In this document: piece by piece, positions 23,206-33,500 of the stretch
Position numbering within the stretch: position 1 is the first letter of the stretch
How the letters are laid out: every line of letters begins with the position of its first letter
NCBI RefSeq assembly: GCF_028372415.1
Contig: NC_092877.1
Location: 387,921,342 to 387,985,341 of the forward strand
Origin: Notamacropus eugenii
Lineage: Eukaryota; Chordata; Mammalia; Diprotodontia; Macropodidae
Length of the DNA: 64,000 nucleotides
Direction: 5' to 3'
Position numbers and translations under genes: made by a program
Notes under the pieces: model-generated
The model's database searches: none
What the model was told of the DNA's origin: nothing
The model's input: the letters and a program-made list of their open reading frames with translations, nothing else

Positions 23206-25169
23206 ATTAGATTATGTCCATCTCCCAGAAAAGACGCTAGTCAAGCTAGACCAAGTGACTAAGCTTCAGAGGATCCCTGAGCTGCCAGCCTTGAGCATTA
23301 GCAGAGCTGGAGGGGTGGGAGGAAAAGAAGAGGTCCCCCAATACCTTGCTCTCCCCCTTCACTCCCTCCCTCTACCCATCTGGGCTGGGCAGCCAGGTTG
23401 TTTCTGCAATGTAACCCGCTTCTCCAACTGTCTCCAGGTGAGCTCAGTCAAGGGGTGCCAAGGTCTGCTGGTATATTTTTAGGCCCCACATCATTGAAAA
23501 TGCACTGTGAAGGTGTCAGGAAAGGCAGCTTCCAGGATTAGGCTTAATTTAAAGGAGCAGTTTGGTGCCTTGAGCCCCTCACACGCTAGCTCCATCTTGA
23601 GTCAGTGATGGCTTCAGGCCAGGGGGAGGGGAGGCTGGAGAGTTCAATTCCCCTTCTGCAGGTCTAGAGCTCTTAGCCTGAGACCTCAGAGTTAAGGTTA
23701 CCCCACCATCCAAGCCAACACCATTCCACAGGCGTGGACTGACCCTGGCCTGAGACCCTGCTCCCATGGCACTCATAATGTAGAAAACAAGGGAGGTCAG
23801 CAGACCTGAGGGCCTAACCCTTTGATGCCCCCCCACACACACACACACAGAGATGGAGGTGTGGAGGGAACATCGGCCAGCACCAGGTGGACTCAGGGGC
23901 CAGGCCAGAGGGCACAATGGCAGGCTGGGAGCATGGCCTTACCATCCCCATGGAACTCTGAGTACCTCCAGGTTCCTCAAGGGCCCCTCCCCCATGAGGA
24001 CTACCAGCTTCCCATGCCTCTTTCTGCAGCCTGCTGCAGTCAGCCCCCTCACTTGTGGACAGCAGACAGTACACATTTGCCCTGCCCTGACACGATGAGG
24101 TGTCTCCTTTCATTTCTGAGGGTGGTGATGGGGTTCAGTGACCTGAGCACCACACTTGGAGCTGGTGAATCCTGGTGCTGAGGGCTTGCATCCGAGAGCA
24201 CTGGTCAGAGCTAGTCTGCTGGGGATGCTTCCTCCTCTCCCCAACAAGGGGCAGTATGGTGTGGTGGATGGACACTGGCCCCTAAGTAAGGAAGGCCTGC
24301 ACCAGCCTCTTCTGTTTACTACTGACAAGAAGTCCTGGGTAAGCTCCGGGTCCAGACTCCTCCCTCCTGCAGCAGGGCTGCTGACCTGTCTGGGGAGAGG
24401 CTGGTCCCCTTTGGGAGCTCTGTAGCTGGGGGACATCGGAGTTTTCATGGGAAAAAAAAAAAGTTTTTGTGAAGTTCCCAGGTTGGGCTGTGACATTGCT
24501 GAGCTCAGGGAGGCTGCCAAGCTTCCCAGGCTGGCTGCCCCATGAGCTTCGAAGGGAGCTGGGGGGGGTCTCTGAATCTGCCAGGTCATCGTGGCCCCAG
24601 TTCAAAGGGTTACATTGTGGTGGCATCTACCAGCCCCAGCACCCGGCTGGCCCGGCCCCCTCCTCCCCAAGAGCCAGACAGTTCAGCTCTGCACAGAGCC
24701 CCCAAATGACCCGCTGTGGCCTTTCCTTTGGATGCCAGTCCGGGGCGGTGTGCCAGGTGCCCTGTCAGGCTCTGGCAACACAGGATTCCTGCCCTCCAGC
24801 ACCTTACATTCTTACAGCAACATGGATACATCTAGGAAGCTACATAAAACCCACCCCAAAAAGCCCGAAAGAGCCTTAGGGCCTGGCCATGGTGTTCAGA
24901 AGCTGCTTAGAGGGTCCAGAAACACTCACTTTGGAGTGGGCCCCAGGCTGGCTTCCCAGCTGGGGCCGACACATTAAGGTCGCCTTAAGCTCGTGCTGGA
25001 TCTGCTGGGCTCTCTATCTGTGGTCACAGGACTCTGATTAATATCCCATTCCAACCTTGATGAATGAATGGTGAATGAATAGATGCCCGCAGGTCCTGAC
25101 GGGCAGGCGCTGAGAATTGCAGGACCTCGTTGGGGGTCCTGCCAGTCCCGAATCGGAGAGAGGCAGCCA
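23206..25169. other. intergenic, upstream flank of SPNS2
   Basis: GC-rich DNA with no exon recognised. It contains a short CA run at 23,829-23,849 and an L2-like fragment at 24,740-24,900 (reverse, 'tgccctccagcaccttacat'). A 14-bp word at 24,241-24,254 resembles the CTCF core with two mismatches. None of these is strong evidence for a regulatory element. Confidence 0.4.
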
Positions 25170-25410
25170 CCGGCGACGCCGCAGGAAAATGTGGAGGGGC
25201 AGCTTGGGGGGCCAGAGGGCCCCCTTCGGCGGGCTGCCCCCCCAGGTGAGCCCCGAAGGCCCGGGCAGGCGGGCAGTGCCAGGGATTGGGGGGGCCAGGC
25301 TGGGCCGAGCCAGGCGGCAGGGTGCGCCCGTGCCCGCTGCGGCTGCGGACAGCTGGGGCTGCGGCCCCGCCCCCTCCGTTCCCCTCCTTTTCCCCCATCC
25401 CGACCCAGAG

Positions 25411-25477
25411 GGGCGGGGCGGGGCGGCACATGGGGGAGGCGGGGCGGGGCGGGGCCGCCGGGCCCGGCGTTCATTGG
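25411..25477 (+). promoter_or_regulatory. SPNS2: GC-box cluster and inverted CCAAT box
   Basis: Tandem GGGGCGGGGC words (Sp1/KLF-type GC boxes) lie at 25,411-25,426 and 25,439-25,455. ATTGG, the reverse of a CCAAT box (NF-Y type), is at 25,473-25,477. Such spacing would place transcription starts roughly at 25,500-25,620; that position is inferred. The G-runs at 25,432-25,455 could also form a G-quadruplex. Confidence 0.55.
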
Positions 25478-25636
25478 CTGAGGCGCGCGTAGGAGGCGGC
25501 CCCGGCCACAGCCTGTGCCCCCGCCCCTGCCCGCCCCCTGCCCGCCTTCCCAGCGCTCGGGCTAGGCGGCAGCTCTGGCTGCGGGGCCGGGCGGCCGGGA
25601 GGGAGAGCGCGGACGGAGGAGCAGGGTCCCGGCAGC

Positions 25637-25690
25637 ATGCCGCTGCCTTCGCCGCCGCCGGGGCTGCCCCGGCTGCCCGAGCCGCGCTGA
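25637..25690 (+). other. upstream ORF (17 codons) in the presumed SPNS2 leader
   Basis: An ATG with A at -3 opens a 17-codon frame ([17 protein letters not shown]) that stops at 25,688-25,690, 152 bases before the SPNS2 start codon and in another frame. If transcription starts upstream of 25,637 it could lower initiation at the main ATG. There is no evidence that the peptide itself matters. Confidence 0.4.
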
Positions 25691-25842
25691 GCCCGCCCGG
25701 GCCCCGAAGTCCTCGGCGGCGGTCCGCGCTCCCCGTCCAGCTCGCGGCCCGCTCCCCTGCCCGGCCCGTGCCTCCCGGCGTCCTGCCCGCCCCCGGCCTC
25801 CTGCCCCCCGCCCGACGGCCCTCGCGGCCCCCGTGGCCGGGC

Positions 25843-26293
25843 ATGATGTGCCTGGAGGGCGGCTCGGCGGCGGGCAGCGGCGGGGCGGCGGGCTGCGCGG
25901 ACGAGGACGCGGAGGACGCGGCCGTGGCGGTGGCCGTGGCCGTGGCGGCGGCGGCCGGACAGGACCCGGAGCAGCATCGGCGCGGCCCGGGCCGAGGTTG
26001 GGCCGGCGTGGGGCCGGGTCGGGGCGGGCGCTGCGGCGGGGCCGGGAGCGGCCACTGGCCTCACGACGAGGTGCAAACGCTGTCCGGCAGCGTGCAGAGG
26101 GTCCCCCCCGGGCCCGGACCCACCGTGGTCCCCGCCGGCCCCGATGTCGGGGCCCCGACGGCCAGCAAAGGCCCGGCCCCGGGCGGCCCACAGCCCAAGC
26201 CAGGGGCCCAGCTGGGCCGTGCGCGAGTGGCCGCCGCCGCCATCCTCAGCGTGGGCAACGTTCTCAACTACCTGGACAGGTACACCGTGGCAG
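25843..26293 (+). CDS. SPNS2: SPNS2 coding exon 1
   Basis: It codes residues 1-150 plus one base. The start ATG at 25,843 has G at -3 and is followed at once by a second ATG (MMCLE, conserved). It ends ...YLDRYTVA-G with the donor GTAAGG. An alanine/valine run lies at residues 26-38. The frame stays open upstream to 25,117 and includes an in-frame ATG at 25,189, but similarity to SPNS2 begins only at MMCLE. Confidence 0.95.
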
Positions 26294-27567
26294 GTAAGGT
26301 GCCGGCCGCCTCCCCCCTCTTCCCTCCGCGCCACCCCCCCGCGCCCCGGGTCCTGGGTCTCTTCCTCCACCGCCCACCGCTGCCGCCTCGGCCTGTCTGG
26401 GTCTGCGCCCGCTTCCCCTTTCTCTTCCCCCCCGAACCTCTCAGCCCCCTCGCCCCCCCAACCTTTCTCTCCCCCTCGCCCCCCCTCCGTGAGGGTTCTG
26501 GCCTAGTCTCTGGCCCCGGCCCCAGTCTTAGCGGTACCCATCCGCTTCCCCCACCCCCCGCAGGGAGCAACGAGCTGGGATGTAGCGGTGCTGGGGCGCT
26601 TGGGGGTGCGCCTGTGTATGTGAATGTGTGTGTGTGCGCGCGGGTGTGTGTGTGCGTGTGTGTGTGCCTGTGAATACGAGTGTGTGTGCGTGTGTGCGCG
26701 TGTGAATACGAGTGTGTGCGTGTGCTCGCGCCTGGGTGTGAGTGCGCCAGGCTGACAAAAGGATCGCCCAGGATGCAGATGCGGGGAGAGGGGTGGGGTC
26801 TGCTGCTGCCGCCGCCGCTGCTGCGGCCTGGGGGGGCGGGGGCTCCCGCCTCTGCCCGGCTCTTTGCAATCGTCTCGGTCCTGCAGCGGCCTCCTCCCGC
26901 ACCCCCTCGGCAATCCATGCCAGCACTCGGGCACACACATACACACGCGGGCACACGCACAACCTCCCCGCACCGATACCAGGACTGGGAGGGGCAGGTG
27001 CTCCCCACGGCATCCACGAACCCCGGCACCCCCACCCCTCCTCCTGGAGCCTCCTTGGAAAGGGAGTGGACGAACAGCCCCCCTGGGGATGGCTCCCAGC
27101 CCCCGGGGGCTTCCCCAGGACTGTCTCGAAGCTCATGGTGGGGAGGGGCGGGGGTCATCTGATTGGTAGCTCCGGACTGGGCTCTGGTTCGACGCTGCCT
27201 TCTGGCTGTGCTGCAGGGACGGATGAGGCGCCAGCAGAGCTCCGGAGGCTGGGGCTGGGCTGGGCTGGGGGCAGGGATTGTTCCCTGTCTGACCCCTGTT
27301 CTGCTCCCGCTTGGTGAATGAGCCACAGTGGGACCTCGAGAGTGGGCCTTGGCTAGGCAGCCAGGGCTGGAGAGGCCACGAGACCCGGTCCAGGCTGGGA
27401 TTGGGCCGTCTCTGCAGCAGCCACCGCTGCAGCGGGACCTGGAGGGGCAGGTGCGTGGCGGTGGCGAGGGCTGGGCCAGGGCTCCCTGAAGAGAACTGGA
27501 CTTTGTGCCCTTCTGTCTGCCTGGCACACTCAGGAAGGGCCACATTCCTGTCCGTGCTCCTTGGAGA

Positions 27568-27599
<32 letters not shown>

Positions 27600-30500
27600 G
27601 TGTGTGCGTGCCCCAGGGGGCACTGAGAGAGCTCAGGGATACTGGGGGGAGGAGGGGGGTGGCTTTGAAATGCTTGAAGCTGGCAAGGCTGCCGGTCCCC
27701 CTGGACACAGACAGATGCCCTTTGGTACCTCTGTGACTTTGGTCAAGTCCTTGACTATTTTGGGCCGGTATCTCTGGTCTATGGGATACAGCTGGCTAGC
27801 CCTTAATGTCCCTCTCAGTGTCTTAGAGTGAAGTCTGCTAAATTTGGGGGCCAATTTGGCATGCAGCCCTCCCCCTCCCCAGGCAAGAGGCTGAGCCACC
27901 TTCTCAAGGCCCTTTCTCAGGCTAGGACCCACACTGAGAGACTGACTTGGGGGCCAAGCAGTCAATTGGCCCTTGAGAGGTAGGCTGGGCAGAGAGGGTG
28001 TGGAATGCCTGAGCAGGCCTGCAGTCAGGTGGCACACCTCCTCAGCCCAGAGCCCACTTGTATGAAGGGGCCTCTCACCTTTGCTGAAGGCGGCCCCCTG
28101 GCAGAGGGCTGCTCATGCCTTGCTCACAGGGGCCTGAGTAGGTGCCCCGCCTCCACCTGGTAGCTGTCTCTTCCCTCAGTCCCTGGGAGACTCTTAATTG
28201 AATCCTGTCAAGCAGGGAGCAATTAGTGCAGGCCTTTTAATTGGGAGAAGCCAGGCCTGGCAGGAGAGAGGTGTGAAGGGATCATGCAGCCTCAGACCTG
28301 GCCCAGTTTGGACCAGAGTCGTTCCAACCTGCCCCTGGGAAGGACAGGTGGACAGAAGGCCACTGGGGGGGGGGGGGGGGGCAGCAGGGAACAGGGGGCA
28401 GAGAAGGATTTCACACTCAGCCAAAGGCTCCAAGCACCCTGGAAGAAATGAGAGCCAAGCCCCCGGGGGAGAGAGAGACCCTGCCCTGCCACTTGGCATG
28501 GGAAGGAGAGGTAGACATTCCAGTGTGTGCCCAAAGGATGTGGCCCTACCTCCTGAGAGCTGGTAAGGGAAGGTGGCTGGGCAGCAGAGAGGAAGGCAGG
28601 CCCAGAAGTCTTTACACAAATGTCCCCTCCCTGCCCATCCTCAGAGGTTGGGCCTGGTAGGAGCTTTCTGGGAGCTCTCCCCAAGGCCTAGACCCATAAA
28701 CTTCTCCCTTTTAAACCATCCCTTCTCAGCTGGGAGGGCTGCTCAGACTCAGCTTAGGAAGACAAACCCTCTCCTTACTGATCACCAGCCCTGAGGCCCC
28801 CTCCTCCCTCCAAGTCGGTCAAGGTAACTGGCAGGTCAGGACAGAGGATAGGAGATCCAGGCTTGGGTAAAGGGCTAGAAAGGACCCCTGCCCCCACTGC
28901 TGCCCACCCAGAGAGCCTACAGCAGGCTCCCCCAAAGGGACAAATGACAATGAGTAGAAGCTGCTTCCTTCCTCCCTCCCTCCCTGTGACCTTGGGTCCC
29001 TTCTTTGGACCCAACTGATCTCAAGGCTCTCTGGATCTCCCGTTTGGGCTCCTGTGCTGTCAGTGGTGGGGCGGGCCAGGGTGAGGACACTGTCCATGCT
29101 TCCTCTCTGGCTGCTAGCTCCTTTTGTCTTGAGGCTGTGGTGGACTCCTGGTACTGGGTAGGCTATGTGTGGTGTGTGTGTGTGTGTGTGTGTGTCTGTG
29201 TGTATCTGTGTGTGTATATCTGTGTCTGTGTGCATCCATCAGTGTATGTGTGCATCTGTCAGTGTGTGTCTATGTGTGTCTCTGTGTGTATCTGTGTGTA
29301 TATATCTGTGTCTGCGTGCGTGCGTCAGTGTGTGTGTGCATCTGTCAGTGTGCGTGTGTATCTATCAGTGTGTGTGTGTCTGTGTGTACCTGTGTGTGTG
29401 TATATCTGTGTCTATATCTGCCAGTGTGTGTCTGTGTCTGTGTGTGTGTCTGTCCGTGTCTGTGTGTGTCTCTGTGTGTATCTGTGTGTGTATATCTGTG
29501 TCTGTGTGCATCCATCAGTGTGTGTGCATCTGTCAGTGTGTGTGTGTCTGTGTCTGTGTGCGTCTGTCAGTGTGTGTGTGTATCTATCAGTGTGTGTGTA
29601 CCTGTGTGTGTGTATATCTGTGTCTATATCTGTCTGTGTGTGTGTGTATCTGTCAGTGTGTGTGTGTATCTGTCAGTGTGTGTGTGTCTGTGTCTGTGTG
29701 TGTATCTGTCAGTGTGTGTGTGTATCTGTCAGTGTGTGTGTACCTGTGTGTGTGTATATCTGTGTCTATATCTGTCAGTGTGTGTGTGTGTGTGAACGAG
29801 GCTCTGGCTTCTCTACTTAGCCAGGGCATGGTGAAACTATGACCTCAGCCCAGGAAGACTTCCTTGACTGCCCCAGCCTGATCCCTGTGCTGGGCTCATC
29901 CCCCTGACTGTGAGCCACATTCTGTCTCGCCATCTCCTTCCTTTGATATGCTTGGCTTTCTTGTGCTCCTGCCCAGCCTGACTTGGACCTTCTTCAGGTC
30001 TCAAATTGCACCCCCCCCACCTAGAAAGGGGCTCAGGGATGCCCCAAGCACGGAGCCACAGGGGCTCCAGGGAAGTGACCTGCTCTGTGCCTTCTCCCTT
30101 GGGCAGCTGAGCCAGAGGCTTGTGGGGCAAGAGCAGTGCCAGGCCTTGGCCCAGTCATTCTTCTGTCCAGATCTGCTCGGTCCCCTCCATCCCTTGTACC
30201 AAACAGGGAACTTGGGGGTAGAAATCTTTCCATGGAAGCAGGGGTGGGGTTAGAGCAGTCGCCACTCCAGCTCATGCCTGAAGACTCCATCAGCCTTGGG
30301 AAGGGGAAGTTACTGGCCCCGTAGACTACTAGGTCCTGCCCTCTGACTCAGGTGCTCCAGGCCTCAGTTTCCTTGGCCTGTAAAATGAGACCAATAATCT
30401 TTCCCAACAAGGGGAGTAGGAGGGTTAATTAGGTGACCAAGTCTAAGAAATTGAGCCTCCTTGGGAAAAGGCCTCCCTAAGCACACCGGGCTCCTTGGTA

Positions 30501-33500
30501 GCAGCAGAGGTGGAACAGGGCTATCTGCTCCCTCCTATCACAGCTGCCCCAGGGCAAGGCTACTGCAGGGAGAAGGGTATGGGCACCAGCAGGTCCAACC
30601 GGCTGCTGGGAAAGAAGGCAGGCCTCTAGTCCTCCCCTGCGCCCTCCCGTACCTGAAAGCCTGGGGACCCTGGCCAGTGCTGGGCCCCTGGAGAACAAAT
30701 GAAAGTCCCTTCTTTGCCCCAGGAGGTTGGGGCCATGACCCCCATTTTACAGATGAGGAAACTTTGGCAGAAAGAGAGGCAAAGGAACCCATCCATGCAG
30801 CTGGTGGTGTCTAGTGTCCACCAGACATTTGGTCTCTCACTTTTCCAGGTTCTTCTGCCTCACTAGGCCTGTACTCGAAGCCTGACTGTCTTCAGGACCC
30901 ACCCCTAGACCTTTGTCCAGGCTGTCTCCATGCCCAGGTCACACTCCTTCCTCACCTTGGCCTTGCTCCCAGGCAAAGCTCTAGTGCCCCTTCTCTAGAC
31001 ATCCCCAGTTGTCTCATTAGTGATCCCCCTACATTGCTTCACATCTGCTCTATAGAGACCATGTACCCAGTCTACATGAACCTGCCATGGCTCCTGAGAC
31101 CGCTGAGGCCCCATGTATTCAGGACCCCGAGGGAGGCAGGGTCTCAGGAGCTTTCACTAGAGAGGAGGCCACTGGTCTTTCACTCCTTTCTTCAGAGTCT
31201 CCTGGGGAAAGCGAAAAGCTGGGCTCCTAGCGGGCCTGGCTCTTCCTTGCTGGAACTCAGGACTTTAGCCAAGTCTGATCATAATGAAACTGGGAAGAAA
31301 GAGAAAGGTCAGCCACCTCATTTGGGCACTGGGAAGGGCAAGGGGCCTGGGAAGCCCACAATATGCCCTAGTGCCCAGGGACAGGGCTCAGGGGCAGCTG
31401 GTGCTTGGGGTCAGGTGTCCTGCTCCAGGGGGCTGCTGCTTTCCATCCCTCCTCCCTCCCGAATTTTTCTTTTCCCCAGCTGATGAGTAAGGGGCAGATT
31501 TCCTTGTGTCCACTTCCTGGGTATCTGATCGCTTCCCTTCCTTGATGGAGCCCAGCTTGGGCCCAGGCTGGGGCAGGGGGAGGGGCTGCTGGCCCGTAAC
31601 TCGGAATCCACAGAGGAGAGCAGTTCCTCTCTTGGTCCTGGCCCCTCAACAGGGCAAGGGAGCCCAGGGGCTCCATCTACCCTGGAGGAGGTATCTCACA
31701 TGGCCTTTATACAGGCATCATAAACAGGACCCTGCTTCCTTTAGTGGAGAGGTTAAAACAGTGCTTTTCTAAGCCTTCCTCAGCTCTTGAGCCCCAGGCT
31801 TGTCACCCCAAGGCAGCCAGACCTCTCACCATCTGCTTTAGAATTCTAGATCTAGGAGGCATTGCAAAGGCTGTCTCATTTCAGAGATTAGGACCTAGGC
31901 CTAGGGAGCTAAGGTGACTTGCCCACCACCACACAAGTAGTAAGTGTTTAAGATCTGAACCCAAGTTCTCTGATTGCCAAGTCAATGTTCTGCCTCCTCT
32001 AGGCCACTTGGATGGGGAATAACGTCCCCCCAAGACCTCTGCCTGTGGGGACTCCTCCCTTCAGCACCTGGCTCTGTGGCCACTCTGTCTCAGAGCTTTC
32101 TCCTAGTCTCACCAGCCTCCTCCCTCATACCTACCATGCTCACTCACTCAGGAGTGGAAGGCTCTAGATACATGGCTGTTCCCTCTCTTCCTGGAGGGCA
32201 GGCCCCACATCTGACCTTTGTTAGCCTAGCATCAGGCAGTCAGGTCCTTTGTAGAAATCTGCTGTGAGCTGACCTCTCAGTTCCAGGGACTGAGCTAGAG
32301 GGATGCATGTTGCTGCCCATGCTTGGTGACCCTGAAGGCACTGGGGACAAAAGGGAGGGGGCTGGTGGCCTCTTTCCTGGATCAGACTCCTGTGAGTGGT
32401 CCTCACGCCTCTCCCAGCAAGGCCAGACTCAGGCTGTGGCTGGGCCAGGGAGCTGAGCCCAGAGGGGCCCTGGCTGTTCCAAAGGATCCTGGTTCCAGGA
32501 AGCTTAACCCCAAATAATATGTTGTAACCACAAGCAGAGCTCTGCTGAAAATGGCAGTGGGCCCCCGCCTCACCCCAGCCCACCCCTCCTGGCCTTGGGG
32601 GTTGCCTTACAGAAGTGAGCTTTGCCTTCTTCCCTTCCTGAGGTGAGGAGGCTGAAAGCAGCCAGGGGACACTTGCTGCCTCATCTGTCCTTGCCCCCAT
32701 GGGCATGCCTGCCCGGGCACCCTGGTAGAGTTGGCAATATGTCATGAGTCAGGACATGGGGGAAGGGAGGTGGAGGAATCTGGGGCTTCTAGCCCAACAG
32801 CAGGCCCTGGGACCATGCTCTGGCCTCAGAGCCTAGAGCAGCCCTCAGAGGGAGGTAGGGAGAGTAGGGGGGCAGGGGTGGACAGGCTCCCCATCCTCAC
32901 CCTGGCACACTCCTTGGGGCCCTTTCCTCTCCCCCTCCCCCTTTTCCCTCTCTTCCCCTTTCCTTTTTCCTTTCAACTCTCTCCCCTTTTTCCTTCCCCC
33001 ATGAGGCCTTCACAATTTGAAAGGAACCTTGAGAGACCTGGAGTTGAGGGAGGAGTAGTTGGGGGCCAGACAGCAATTCCCACCTCACCTGCCGGGGCTG
33101 TACCAACTGTCTTCTGACACTCCCGGCCCACCCAACTGCCCATCTTTGGAGTTTGAGACTTATTCTTTTGGGGGCCCCCCAAGATACTGCTGCTACTTCC
33201 TTCTCTTTCCTCTTCCTCTAGAGGCCCAGGATGGGCGCTGAGGACCCTCTGTTTCTAGGGAATGGGTAGCTTCCTCCGTTACTAAAACCGGAAAAACTGC
33301 CTTCCTTGGGGGATGGGGCACAGAGATCAATATATTTCTGTATCGGCCCGCCCTGTCTTGTCCCCACCACCATTAAAACAAGTTTGGGGCAGGCAGAGTA
33401 GAAATTGGGATCCCCATTTTCCAGGTGGCAAAGACTGAGGCCCAGAAGGAGTGAGTATGGGTGAATATTCCTCCCCTAGGGGACCTCTTGGAAGCTGCTC

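Larger units (their letters stand above)
25170..26560. promoter_or_regulatory. SPNS2: CpG island over SPNS2 promoter and exon 1
   Basis: CpG density and GC content rise sharply here against the flanks, with many undepleted CG dinucleotides. The island covers the presumed promoter, leader, coding exon 1 and the start of intron 1. No TATA box was seen, which fits a CpG-island promoter with dispersed starts. Confidence 0.9.

Noticed and set aside
1-25000. Exons of the neighbour SPNS3
   Set aside because: No SPNS-like translated segment was found on either strand; all recognisable content is repeats.
25038-26370. Long minus-strand open frames of 268 and 299 codons over the CpG island
   Set aside because: GC-rich sequence lacks stop codons in all frames; the translations are Pro/Arg/Gly/Ala strings antisense to SPNS2 exon 1 with no family motif.
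26294-26673. Extension of the SPNS2 exon 1 frame into intron 1
   Set aside because: The donor GTAAGG and the exact junction with exon 2 (G-VLLDIQQ) fix the exon end; beyond it the translation loses all SPNS2 similarity.
26268-27623. 451-codon minus-strand frame
   Set aside because: It crosses the exon 1 boundary, CpG island and two GT repeats antisense; Thr/His-rich simple repeats and no domain.
29005-29842. Cys/Val-rich open frames of over 200 codons
   Set aside because: They are translations of a GT microsatellite, open in all three frames.
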